From Magnetovibrio sp. (GTDB lineage Bacteria > Pseudomonadota > Alphaproteobacteria > Rhodospirillales > Casp-alpha2): 64,000 nucleotides of DNA. The stretch covers positions 8,141 to 72,140 of the forward strand of contig NZFO01000019.1 of the NCBI GenBank assembly GCA_002690705.1. Reading direction: 5' to 3'. The notes below the pieces were generated by a model. That model searched no databases. It was not told where the DNA came from and worked only from the letters and a program-made list of their open reading frames with translations. The position numbers and the translations under genes are program-made. Shown here in pieces: positions 25,106 through 34,288 of this stretch. The stretch's first letter is position 1, and each line of letters opens with the position of its first letter.

Positions 25106-27374
25106 GAGTAACCGGTTCAAGGTGTTCGGTCTTATCCATGACTGACCCGATAATCGCGGCACGGAAATAGCCGAGTCGGTGGAGTTCTCTCAAGCAAGCT
25201 TCTGACTGGTCGGATGAGAGTGCTACCAGCAAACCCCCTGACGTTTGCGGGTCAAATATTAATGGGTATCGCTCGTTTTCTGCAGCGATTTTCATGTTCC
25301 GGATAGCGCGGCGGAGTCGCACATTAGCTGGCTGTAACGAGCTTACAATGCCTGCCCGGAGAGTTTCTAGTGCGCCATCCATTATAGGCAATGTGTTTAA
25401 GTCGATGCTTATATCAACGCCTGAAGTGTCTTCAGAGCTCTTGATCATTTCAATCATGTGGCCGAGAAGTCCAAATCCAGTTATGTCAGTGCATGCTTTT
25501 GCACCATACCGGTACACGCATTTTGCTGCCTCATAATTTGATAAAATCATAGATTCTAAGGCCGCATCGATCCACCGACCTCTGGCTTTCTTTTGCATGT
25601 CAGCGGCAAACAGCGTACCTGTGCCAAGTGGCTTTGTAAGCAACAAAACATCACCGGGCTTCATGCCGCTTTTACGCAAAATATCTTTACGTTCCGCCAA
25701 TCCATTTATTGAAAATCCTAATGCCAGTTCTGCTCCCTCGCTCGTATGACCGCCGACGAGCGTTGCCCCCGCCTGATTAAGGACTTCTATGGCACCAATC
25801 ATCATTTGCTTGACTGTGTCCTCTACTTTAGCCTCTACCCCATAGGGCACTGTAGCGATGGCGAGCGCAGTTTGTGCTTCACCACCCATAGCGAATATGT
25901 CGCTGAGTGAATGATTGGCAGCGATTTTACCAAAGATATAAGGATCGTCGATAAATGAACGGAAGTAGTCTACAGTATGCAGCATCACTTTACCCTGGGG
26001 GACCTCGACCACCGCAGCATCGTCAGGCTCATGTAGTCCAACAAGAACATCTTTTCGGGACACTGGGGACAATTCCTGCAGTGCTCGCGAGAGAACATTC
26101 GCACCAACCTTCGCACCACAGCCCCCGCAACGCATGGCAATTGCGGAAATCTCTTTCAGAGTTTCTTGGTTTGTGAGACCTCTATCATAGCTAGCTTTTT
26201 CTTCATTAACCATTACAGGTAAAGAAGTATATTTCCCCATCCAGCGCCGATCTATCCAATCCTTCCACCTCCAAATTAATTTGCCTTCCACCACGATACC
26301 GGCGCGGGCAGCAATGGCGTATTTGTCACCCGTACTAATGAGCGCCAGCGCAGATTTTTGCGGTTTGAAAGACCGCAAGGGACGGCCGAGCAGCGCACGG
26401 CGCAGGTTATCCGCCAGTGGCTTTCCTTGGCGTACCGCGAATACTCCGGCCTTTTCACGCGGATATTTGAGTACGTTAGCAACGTCACCCGCTGCAAATA
26501 TATGCTCATGCGACGTAGAACAAAGACTATCGTGAACTGTTATAAAACCTCGATTATCCACATCTAAACCGGACATGCGAAGCCAATCAGGGGCACTGGC
26601 ACCAGTCACCAGCAATACGTCATCCAACTCAAGTTGTTTACCATTGGATAACGTCAAACAGCCTTTTTTGACGGTGCTCGCTTCGACCCCCACATGAACT
26701 TGCACACCACGTGAAAATAATACGCGTTCAAAACGGTTGGCAATAGCTGTTGAGAACGACGGAAGAATGCGTTTAGAGCGGCTGACCAAGTGGAAATCTA
26801 TCTTGTCGCTATCACGACCAGCAGCATTTAACAGATTCTGGAGGTGGAACTGTATTGCTAGTAATATTTCAACCCCAGCTGCCCCGGCGCCCACCACGCC
26901 GATGCGATATTTACCTGATTGCGCCATGACGCGTTCACTTAAGTGATGCCACTTATCAACAAAACGGTTAATCGGCTTGACTGGCGTTGCGAATAGATCA
27001 GCGCCTATGACCCCTTTTAACTCTGGTTTTGAGCCGATATTGACCGACAAAATATCGTATGGCACGGCCGGTCGACTTGCACATAAAACAGTTTTTTTCG
27101 TCGGATCGATCTTAATCGCCTCATCGTGGAATAACCGGGCCCCAGCAAACTGACACAATGGACGAAGATCGACGTGCGAGGCATCGAAGTCATAATGACC
27201 GGCAACATAGCCGGGGAGCATGCCCGAATATGGCGTATGTATATCCCGTGCAATTAGTGTTAAGCGCACTCCGGGCTGCGGGTTCATGCCGAAATTTTTT
27301 AAAACTGCGACATGAGTATGTCCCCCGCCAATAAGCACCAAATCTTTTAGAATCATGTTTGCGTTCGATTTCAT
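25095..27374 (-). CDS. selD: NADH dehydrogenase-like/selenide, water dikinase fusion (SelD; SenC role)
   Basis: 759 residues in two parts. Residues 10-390 are a pyridine nucleotide-disulfide oxidoreductase (FAD motif IGGGHTHVAV; NAD motif VGAGAAGVEI at 161-170; FAAGDVAN near 293-300). Residues 405-755 are selenophosphate synthetase, with the catalytic Cys region CGGCGAKVG (C416/C419), GPDDAAVV-like text (HEPDDAAVV) and VGGHTSEGAEL. No Sec is encoded. SelD makes selenophosphate from selenide and ATP. The reductase may reduce selenium compounds for it. It can feed both senB and mnmH next door. The fusion is known in other bacteria. Confidence 0.93.
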   Translation of the reverse strand: MKSNANMILKDLVLIGGGHTHVAVLKNFGMNPQPGVRLTLIARDIHTPYSGMLPGYVAGHYDFDASHVDLRPLCQFAGARLFHDEAIKIDPTKKTVLCASRPAVPYDILSVNIGSKPELKGVIGADLFATPVKPINRFVDKWHHLSERVMAQSGKYRIGVVGAGAAGVEILLAIQFHLQNLLNAAGRDSDKIDFHLVSRSKRILPSFSTAIANRFERVLFSRGVQVHVGVEASTVKKGCLTLSNGKQLELDDVLLVTGASAPDWLRMSGLDVDNRGFITVHDSLCSTSHEHIFAAGDVANVLKYPREKAGVFAVRQGKPLADNLRRALLGRPLRSFKPQKSALALISTGDKYAIAARAGIVVEGKLIWRWKDWIDRRWMGKYTSLPVMVNEEKASYDRGLTNQETLKEISAIAMRCGGCGAKVGANVLSRALQELSPVSRKDVLVGLHEPDDAAVVEVPQGKVMLHTVDYFRSFIDDPYIFGKIAANHSLSDIFAMGGEAQTALAIATVPYGVEAKVEDTVKQMMIGAIEVLNQAGATLVGGHTSEGAELALGFSINGLAERKDILRKSGMKPGDVLLLTKPLGTGTLFAADMQKKARGRWIDAALESMILSNYEAAKCVYRYGAKACTDITGFGLLGHMIEMIKSSEDTSGVDISIDLNTLPIMDGALETLRAGIVSSLQPANVRLRRAIRNMKIAAENERYPLIFDPQTSGGLLVALSSDQSEACLRELHRLGYFRAAIIGSVMDKTEHLEPVTLTW

Positions 27375-27806
27375 ATAGTGAGTTTCCGTGTATTTTTAAG
27401 TTGGTGTTACGAATATCAAAAATAGGCGCCTAGCTGCACGCATTTATGAGGCCGTTCTTTTGATGAAAAACACTCATGTTGCAACATTAAAAGCCTCAAG
27501 ATCCAAGTTTCGGGTATGATAATTTCTCGTTTAAAAGATAACCATGTGGAAGATAGCCCATTTTTACGCGGTAATATTTCGTAGGTAGGTGGCATGATAT
27601 AGCTCATGTGACCCGGCTGCAGCAACACGTGGTGGGCAAAACGAATCATCAGGTGTAATCTTGCCCCACAATTGTGCAGTAAAAGGTCGACAAACTTTGG
27701 CAGCATAGATGGCCCATCAAATTACGAAAAAAAGGGAGCCCAACAAAACTCGGGGTTTGAGTGGAATACGATTAGTTCGCGATGCATATCGAATTAAGAC
27801 TTTAGT
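27375..27806. promoter_or_regulatory. Divergent region between selD and mnmH
   Basis: 432 bp that must hold both promoters. A minus-strand frame of 96 codons (27416-27706) lacks a plausible RBS or recognisable content, so I do not call it a gene. No operator or riboswitch-like fold is evident. Confidence 0.4.
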
Positions 27807-28949
27807 TTGGGAATTTATGAGCAATCATGGAACAATGATTTGACCGCGAGGGAAACGAAATTGATAAATAACATGATCACCGGAACTGAAATGTGGGATC
27901 CAAAGCATTATGACATGGTCATTGATGTCCGTGCGCCCGGAGAGTTTGCTCATGATCATATCCCGGGTGCTGTAAATCTGCCGGTGTTGTCTGATGAAGA
28001 ACGTTCCATTGTGGGCCGTTTGTACACGCAGGACTCGCCTTTCGTAGCCCGAAAACACGGTGCAGCTCTTGTAGCCCGAAATATTGCTGGGCATATCGAG
28101 GGAGTTTTGAGCGAAATGCCCAGCAATTTTAGTCCTCTGATCCATTGCTGGCGGGGAGGACAACGCTCGCAGTCCTTCGCGCAAATTTGTAGCGCTATCG
28201 GATGGCGAAGTTTTGTGCTTAAAGGTGGTTATAAATTTTACCGTCGAGAGGTGCGATCATATCTGGATCGCATACCCTCGACACTTAAATTGATTATCAT
28301 CGCCGGACGCACCGGCTCGGGCAAAACAGATATATTAAAGGCACTCTCTGAGAAAGGCGCGCAGGTTCTTGACCTAGAGGGGCTTGCATCGCATCGCGGG
28401 TCGCTATTAGGGCGTGTTAAAAATGTCGCGCAGCCGAGCCAACGCATGTTCGAAACCTTGTTGCATTCGCAGCTACAACGGTTTCATCCAGATCAGCCAG
28501 TGTATATAGAATCGGAGAGTTCCCGGATTGGCGACGTTCAGGTGCCAGCAGAGCTTTGGAAGCGGATTTTGGTCTCCCCGCAGATACCAATTTCCACGCC
28601 TCGCTCTGCTCGCGCGGAATATTTGCTCGGGGAATACTCTCATCTTACACGGGAGATTGATGATTTGAACACTTTAGTAGCGGGCATGACACGACGACAC
28701 GGAAGTGAACGAACTAACCACTGGCAGTCATTGATAGATACTCGTGCATGGAGCGCGTTGGCCTATGAGCTATTGAAAGCTCACTACGACCCAGCATATG
28801 ATAACACTCTTCAGCGTCATAAACGACCCATACTTGGTGAAATCATGCAAAAAGACTGCAGTAATGCCTCCCTTGAAAGTTCAGTAGAAGCCATTTTGAA
28901 AATGCAAAGCCTTGGCCTGAAGGTCAGTGCAATTCAGAGATCGGGCTGA
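27807..28949 (+). CDS. mnmH: tRNA 2-selenouridine synthase
   Basis: About 380 residues from a TTG start; the true start could be up to 20 codons further in. Rhodanese domain first, with active Cys C114 in IHCWRGGQRS. A P-loop GRTGSGKT (167-174) introduces the ATPase-like second domain. MnmH (SelU) turns 2-thiouridine at the wobble position of some tRNAs into 2-selenouridine using selenophosphate and geranylation. Its divergent position next to selD fits. Together with senA/senB it shows that selenium goes to tRNA and a small molecule; no selA or selB is in the window. Confidence 0.92.
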   Translation: MGIYEQSWNNDLTARETKLINNMITGTEMWDPKHYDMVIDVRAPGEFAHDHIPGAVNLPVLSDEERSIVGRLYTQDSPFVARKHGAALVARNIAGHIEGVLSEMPSNFSPLIHCWRGGQRSQSFAQICSAIGWRSFVLKGGYKFYRREVRSYLDRIPSTLKLIIIAGRTGSGKTDILKALSEKGAQVLDLEGLASHRGSLLGRVKNVAQPSQRMFETLLHSQLQRFHPDQPVYIESESSRIGDVQVPAELWKRILVSPQIPISTPRSARAEYLLGEYSHLTREIDDLNTLVAGMTRRHGSERTNHWQSLIDTRAWSALAYELLKAHYDPAYDNTLQRHKRPILGEIMQKDCSNASLESSVEAILKMQSLGLKVSAIQRSG

Positions 28950-29287
28950 CGGGGATGCTGCCGTGAGTTTAGAATAATTTGGTACCGGGCATGATTTCAT
29001 TCTTAAACGTTGAAGCAAGCACGACAGTGACGGCTAAAAATCATGTAAAGACAGTTCAGGCAAGGACTTTTGACACTGTATCTAACAGCCTAAAAACAGT
29101 GTCTATGAGAATTATTTTAGGTAAAACTGATCTTATTCGTCACACTTGCCCTGAGATGCGATTAAGAGCATTCTTACTGTGGATTTTACGCTCTTCTCCC
29201 ATAGCCTTTTCCAAAAAAAATTAAGGGAAAGCGGATCTGAGAGCGTCAAAATAACCGCTAAACAACATAATATAAATGGAGAGAACC
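28950..29287. other. Gap between mnmH and the ABC transporter
   Basis: 338 bp, AT-rich. It should carry the promoter of the downstream binding-protein gene, whose RBS GGAGAG is at 29278-29283. No terminator hairpin with a T-run is clear after mnmH, and no gene is supported. Confidence 0.4.
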
Positions 29288-30259
29288 ATGACAATTGTGA
29301 GAAAAATAGGAGCATTAGCTGCAGCTAGCGCGATCTTCTTAATGGCCTCATCGGCCGTCTATGCCGCCGATAAGTTAAATGCCGCGTTTTTTCTAGAATG
29401 GGCGACGCCAAACCAAATAGCGAAAGTTGAAAAGACTTATGACAAGGCGTTGGGGGTCCCTGTGACGTGGACGGATTTTAAAACCGGCGTAGCCATGACT
29501 GAAGCAATGTTATCCGGTGATATAGACATCTCGTATTCTCAAGGCTTGGCGCCCTTTGTAACGGCTATTCAGCAAGGTGCCCCTCTGAAAATGGTTGGAA
29601 TCGCTGTAGTTTATGAAGCTAATGATTGCTTTGTAAAAAATGGTCTCGGGATAGATGCGTCGAATGCATCCGAATTGGAGGGTAAAACCGTTGCGGTACC
29701 TTTGAATACGATGGCCGACTATGCATTCCGACGCTACATGACAACGCTACAAGTTGATATTAGTAAGTTGAAGATTGTCGATCAAGCTCCGGCTGACGGC
29801 GCGCAATCGCTCGCTGACGGGCTTGTGCAAATGGCGTGTATATTCGGTGGTTCATCCTCCAAGGCAGCCAGAGAAGTGGGGACGCCGATCATGAATAAAC
29901 AACAAAAAATTAGGGCGGGTATTGGCTCTTTTGATGTTATTTCAGTTACGGAAAAATTTGCTACTGAAAACCCAGAATTAGTGCGTGCGTTCTTGGAGGT
30001 CACAGAAGAAGCTAATCAAGCTTGGACGGCCTCTGATGTGCAGGTGGCAAAAGTCGCAGCGGATGCTGGTATGAAATTAGATACTACAAAGGCTCAAATG
30101 GCAGATTTCATTTTTCCTACGGCTAAAGAGCAACTTGAACAGTACTTCGGCAAAGGTGGGCTTGCTGCCTCTGCTGCGGCTTCGTTGGGCATGGTATTCT
30201 CAGGTGATTCTGATGGATCTAAGATTGCTAAAACTATAGATGGCTCGTTTCTCAAATAA
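29288..30259 (+). CDS. Taurine/sulfonate-type ABC substrate-binding protein
   Basis: About 323 residues with a Sec signal peptide ending in VYAAD near residue 27. It belongs to the TauA/SsuA/NMT1-like group, with TPNQIAKVEKTYDKALGVPV and the hinge text ALSGDIDISYSQGLAPFV-like (EAMLSGDIDISYSQG). The ATG at 29288 follows GGAGAG; a slightly earlier ATG is possible. It heads the operon with the ATPase and permease genes. The ligand is likely a taurine-like or other small sulfonate, though this superfamily also binds nitrate, bicarbonate and thiamine precursors. Confidence 0.85.
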   Translation: MTIVRKIGALAAASAIFLMASSAVYAADKLNAAFFLEWATPNQIAKVEKTYDKALGVPVTWTDFKTGVAMTEAMLSGDIDISYSQGLAPFVTAIQQGAPLKMVGIAVVYEANDCFVKNGLGIDASNASELEGKTVAVPLNTMADYAFRRYMTTLQVDISKLKIVDQAPADGAQSLADGLVQMACIFGGSSSKAAREVGTPIMNKQQKIRAGIGSFDVISVTEKFATENPELVRAFLEVTEEANQAWTASDVQVAKVAADAGMKLDTTKAQMADFIFPTAKEQLEQYFGKGGLAASAAASLGMVFSGDSDGSKIAKTIDGSFLK

Positions 30260-30282
30260 CGGATGCTAGGGTTATCGAGGGG

Positions 30283-30303
30283 GAGACTGCGAACTGCAGT
30301 CTC
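30283..30303 (+). terminator. Hairpin between binding-protein and ATPase genes
   Basis: GAGACTGC (30283-30290) and GCAGTCTC (30296-30303) form a perfect 8-bp stem with a 5-nt loop, followed by TCTTGTT. It starts 23 bp after the binding-protein stop. It probably terminates or protects part of the transcripts, giving excess receptor over membrane parts. Confidence 0.6.
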
Positions 30304-30464
30304 TCTTGTTGATCAGACATGCCCTTGTTTTAATTAATTGCCGCAAACTTGAAACTTTAGGCCATCCATATGCCTAGCTGTGCGGGCGCGGCTGCTTATA
30401 AGGCATTTAAGAGAGCATATTTTACTCATAGCATGTTCACTGCCTAACTAGGATCATAACTATA

Positions 30465-31262
30465 ATGACTGACCTTGTTTGCGAAGACTTGAGCATGACT
30501 TTTGTCAATCCATCGACCGGTTTCGAGGTTGAAGCCCTAAAAGATATAAATTTTACATTAAAAAAGGGTGAGTTGTTGACCGTGCTTGGTCCCTCGGGGT
30601 GCGGAAAAACGACACTTTTAAATATGATCGCAGGTTTTTTGAGACCTACCTCAGGAAAAGCATCTTTGGGAGGCAGGATGATTGATGCCCCCGGGGTAGA
30701 GCGCGGGATGGTTTTCCAACAAGGGGCACTTTTTGAATGGTTAACTGTCTCGAAAAATGTTGATTTTGGACTGCGGATGAAGAAAGCTGATCCCGAGAAA
30801 ATCAAGAAACTTGTTGAAAAATGGCTCGATATCGTGGGCTTACAAGGCTTTGGTGATACTCCGACCTATCAATTGTCAGGCGGCATGCAGCAGCGGGTTG
30901 CGTTGGCACGGTGTTTGGTCAACGATCCATCAGTTATTTTAATGGATGAACCGCTTGGTGCTCTGGACGCACTGACACGCGAGAAAATGCAGTCTTTAAT
31001 TCTTACGCTTTGGAAAGAGACGGGAAAGACAATACTTTTTATCACACACTCAGTGGAGGAGGCTCTCTTGCTGGGTGAGCGTCTTTTTGTTATGGCGCCC
31101 CGACCGGGCCGTATTTATAAAGAATATCATTTACCTTTTGCCGAGCGAGGCCTCTCGGAATCACTTCGCGATATAAAGCAAGATGTGGTTTTCACCGAGG
31201 TCAGGGAAGAAATCCTGACCATGATTTGGGACATGGAAGAGGAGATCATGGGTCGTGGTTGA
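30465..31262 (+). CDS. ABC transporter ATPase (TauB/SsuB-like)
   Basis: 265 residues. Walker A GPSGCGKTT (about residues 44-52), signature LSGGMQQRVALARCLV and Walker B VILMDEPLGALDA are all intact, followed by the His switch FITHSVEEA. The sequence class matches nitrate/sulfonate/taurine importers. It overlaps the permease gene by 8 bp, so they are translationally coupled. It supplies ATP hydrolysis for the importer on the cytoplasmic face. Confidence 0.93.
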   Translation: MTDLVCEDLSMTFVNPSTGFEVEALKDINFTLKKGELLTVLGPSGCGKTTLLNMIAGFLRPTSGKASLGGRMIDAPGVERGMVFQQGALFEWLTVSKNVDFGLRMKKADPEKIKKLVEKWLDIVGLQGFGDTPTYQLSGGMQQRVALARCLVNDPSVILMDEPLGALDALTREKMQSLILTLWKETGKTILFITHSVEEALLLGERLFVMAPRPGRIYKEYHLPFAERGLSESLRDIKQDVVFTEVREEILTMIWDMEEEIMGRG

Positions 31263-33183
31263 CTGGTTTTCAGACAACCGCGGATTGGTAGCCGCTTTAA
31301 TGATTTTTTCCCTTGTGGTCCTGTTTATGTGGGCTCTATTTGTTGGTTGGAGAGACACGGTACTAACTTCTAAGAATCAAGTGTTCGGCGATCCACAGAG
31401 GACTAGTGGAGGCTGGTACTGGACTATATGTGGTGCGTCAACCTTGATGCTAGTTTGGTTTTATTTTTCGTGGGGTATAGGCCGGGCTTACATGCCCAGC
31501 GCGGCTAACGATATGTGCCAGGTGGCCAAGCTTGACGAGGCCCTGTCCCCGATCAAGGCTGCGCTCCCCGGGGGCGCGCGTTATTATAAATCGACTTTAC
31601 TGGTAGCACGCAATACCGCTCAACTAAACTCCATCCAAAAAGAGCTTCTTTCTAGCGCATTCTCGCAAGCTGAGCAGAAATTGCTAAACGAGTTGATCGA
31701 AAAAATAAGAAGCTTAATGGTTATTTCGTCTAACCCGAAAAACCTTAGCGTGGAAACTATCGAGAAAATTGACAAGTTAGTTCTTAAGCTCGATGCGGTG
31801 AGTGCGGAACTGCTATCAGGCACGCAGGGCTTGACCCCTACCGCCATAGCATTGGCTCAGCCCAAGTGGGGTACCACGCATGTTGAAATTCCAATTGCAC
31901 CAATTACTCCACTCGGCATTTTATTCGATAAGGGATCCGTTCTGGCCTCAAAAGCCGCAAGCTTATTCCAAACAATAAAAAACCACGCCCCTGCAAGTAA
32001 AGTGGTTATTGAAGAGTTAAAGTCTGATATTACCGTTCTGAAGAATGCGAATGAGATTGGAGAGTTCAACGGGGGCATAAAAGCTCAACGCGTCGCTTAT
32101 GTAAAATCTTTGGAAAGAATTTTTAGACGGTTGGATGATGGGACTATTTTTCCAGCAAATTCCCTTGAGGGCATCAATGCCGCGATTGCCCGGTTAGATG
32201 GTGCGCGAGAGATCGCACAGGGAAATTTTCAATTGATGCAAGCTCTTTTCTTCCCCGGGCCGGGTGTAGTCAAGTCGCGCACACAATGCAGTGAGCAAGG
32301 CTCGGCGAGATGGCTGCCGAAACCAACGGACGTCATCGCAACTTTCTTGAAATTAGCAAATCCCGATATCAACTCTGGGGGTGGATACAAAGGCGTTCCT
32401 TTATTATGGTGGGAATGGAAGCCAATCGCAGGGTTTGTTGGTTTTTTTGTGCCGAACTGGATTGCGGACTTTTGGCCAGGGGATTATGCCCGTCATCGCG
32501 TGGACGGTTCGATTGAACTTAATTTAAAAGACAAAATACTTCAATTCGCGACTGGAAAAATCCATTTGGGCTCAGTCCCCGCCCTTCATGGCCACCTATG
32601 GGACTCGGTGTTCCGGGTGTTAGTAGCGATGATACTCGGTGTTGTTCTCGGCGTGCCCCTAGGATTGTTTATGGGTGTTTCGCGGTTTTTTAAGTCGTTT
32701 TTTGATCCCTTAATAGAGATCTATCGGCCGGTACCTCCGCTAGCCTGGGCACCACTAATCCTCACGATTTTCGGTATAACCGATGATGGAAAAGTTTTTC
32801 TCCTATTCATGGTTGCTTTTGCCATAATGGTAATCTCGGCTCGGACGGGAGCATCTGGAACCCAGTTGTCCAAGATCCGCGCGTCCCACTCCCTCGGCGC
32901 TTCAGATCGGCAGATAATGTGGAATGTCATTTTCCCTAATGCTTTGCCGGAGATACTCACGGGTATTCGTATCGCGATAGGCGTTTGTTGGGGAACTCTT
33001 GTTGCAGCTGAGATTTTAGCAGGAACAACGGGTGTTGGATTTATTGAGAATATTGCTCGGACAGTATCTGATTACGAATTAATTTGGGTAACAATTTTAA
33101 TTATGGGGATTTTAGGTTTGCTTTTTGATGTATTTATGCGGCTCTTGATTAAAAGAACAATTCCATGGCGTGGACAAGGCTAA
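31255..33183 (+). CDS. ABC permease (TauC/SsuC-like) with a large N-terminal extension
   Basis: 642 residues, over twice the usual 250-280. The permease domain lies near residues 455-640, with the EAA loop ASHSLGASDRQIMWNVIFPNALP-type signature around 545. Ahead of it are two membrane segments (about 9-31 and 54-76) and a roughly 350-residue, mostly hydrophilic region with helical, coiled-coil-like stretches around 110-190 and 250-330. That region is probably periplasmic. It starts with GTG inside the ATPase gene (overlap 8 bp). I do not recognise the extension; it may help capture or gate substrate. Confidence 0.85.
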   Translation: MVDWFSDNRGLVAALMIFSLVVLFMWALFVGWRDTVLTSKNQVFGDPQRTSGGWYWTICGASTLMLVWFYFSWGIGRAYMPSAANDMCQVAKLDEALSPIKAALPGGARYYKSTLLVARNTAQLNSIQKELLSSAFSQAEQKLLNELIEKIRSLMVISSNPKNLSVETIEKIDKLVLKLDAVSAELLSGTQGLTPTAIALAQPKWGTTHVEIPIAPITPLGILFDKGSVLASKAASLFQTIKNHAPASKVVIEELKSDITVLKNANEIGEFNGGIKAQRVAYVKSLERIFRRLDDGTIFPANSLEGINAAIARLDGAREIAQGNFQLMQALFFPGPGVVKSRTQCSEQGSARWLPKPTDVIATFLKLANPDINSGGGYKGVPLLWWEWKPIAGFVGFFVPNWIADFWPGDYARHRVDGSIELNLKDKILQFATGKIHLGSVPALHGHLWDSVFRVLVAMILGVVLGVPLGLFMGVSRFFKSFFDPLIEIYRPVPPLAWAPLILTIFGITDDGKVFLLFMVAFAIMVISARTGASGTQLSKIRASHSLGASDRQIMWNVIFPNALPEILTGIRIAIGVCWGTLVAAEILAGTTGVGFIENIARTVSDYELIWVTILIMGILGLLFDVFMRLLIKRTIPWRGQG

Positions 33184-33292
33184 TACTTTTCTGAGGTGCC
33201 TCGTGGCCACTGGGTATACGGTAATATTACTCTGGTGGTAAATAGGATTCAGTATATCAAAGTGAACACTTCTCTTATTCGCTAGGCGCCAA

Positions 33293-34120
33293 TTAAGCAG
33301 GGATTTCGCCCCTCGACGTGCACCGATGTAACTTGCGCGGCATTTCCTCAGTATAATCTCGTACTGCATAATGCATTGAACGACGATTATCCCACACCAA
33401 GACGTCGCCAATACACCATTGATGACGGTAGATATTTTCTGGTTTGGTCGCGATGTGGTACAAGTGGTTTAGCATCCAAGTTCCCTCCTCTACCGTCATG
33501 TCCTCCACTCCAATTGTGAAGTGCGGATTCACAAAAAGTGCTCTCTGATTTGTACCTTTTGGATTACGCACGATGGGGTGCGCTCGAGGGGGCTTGATCT
33601 CAGATGAGTCAATTAACCTCGCATCAGAGTTACCTCCTATGCTTCGCTTGAAGGTTGCGATTCCACTATGGAGTGCCTTTTGGTCCCGTAACATCTCGCG
33701 CATACAGTCGGAGAGACTCTCATAAGCGCGTACCATGCTACATATCATGGTGTCACCATAGCCTTGAGGGACAGTAAGTGCGTGAAGGGTCGTTGCTGAC
33801 GGTGGTTGGTCAGCATGAGAAATATCAGAGTGCCAATAATTATTTGGTGCTCCCGGACGCCCCGGTTTGTTCTCGAGAATTAAAACTTCAGGAACATCTT
33901 GGACACTCGCACGAGTTTTAAGAGGGTGGGCATAAACAGGACCAAAAATCTCAGAGAAAATTCGATGGTTATCGGGGGTTAGATTTTGATCGCGGAATAC
34001 CAAAACGATATGTTCATTGTATAAGTCCAGCAAATCAGACTTTGCCAGACTGGTAATATTATTGAGGTCTAAATTACAAACCTCGATGCCTAATGCGCCA
34101 TTAATGGCTTTGATTTTCAC
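33293..34120 (-). CDS. TauD/TfdA-family Fe(II)/2-oxoglutarate dioxygenase (copy 1)
   Basis: 275 residues from a GTG start. The iron site is H97-x-D99 in NYWHSDISH plus a distal His in RRSMHYAVRDY, and the Arg that binds 2-oxoglutarate follows near the C-terminus. Oxygenates a substrate and often releases sulfite from taurine or related sulfonates; other members attack carnitine-like, phosphonate or herbicide substrates. It converges with the sulfonate-type ABC operon 110 bp away, consistent with shared use of the cargo. Substrate is inferred only from this context. Confidence 0.85.
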   Translation of the reverse strand: MKIKAINGALGIEVCNLDLNNITSLAKSDLLDLYNEHIVLVFRDQNLTPDNHRIFSEIFGPVYAHPLKTRASVQDVPEVLILENKPGRPGAPNNYWHSDISHADQPPSATTLHALTVPQGYGDTMICSMVRAYESLSDCMREMLRDQKALHSGIATFKRSIGGNSDARLIDSSEIKPPRAHPIVRNPKGTNQRALFVNPHFTIGVEDMTVEEGTWMLNHLYHIATKPENIYRHQWCIGDVLVWDNRRSMHYAVRDYTEEMPRKLHRCTSRGEIPA

Positions 34121-34288
34121 TTTTTTCTCTGGGTTTGATAATGTGTACGCATCGGTTCTTTAGCTTTATGTATCCGAATAAATGTGTGTCGAACTTGAAA
34201 AATTATAACCTGCGATGAGACAGAGAAAAAGAGTTCTCTAGGATAAAAAAGTAATGTGCACCGGGGAAAAAGCAAACAACGTCAAACG

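Noticed and set aside
27416-27706. 96-codon minus-strand frame between selD and mnmH
   Set aside because: No RBS, no recognisable domain, and it fills a promoter region; likely chance.
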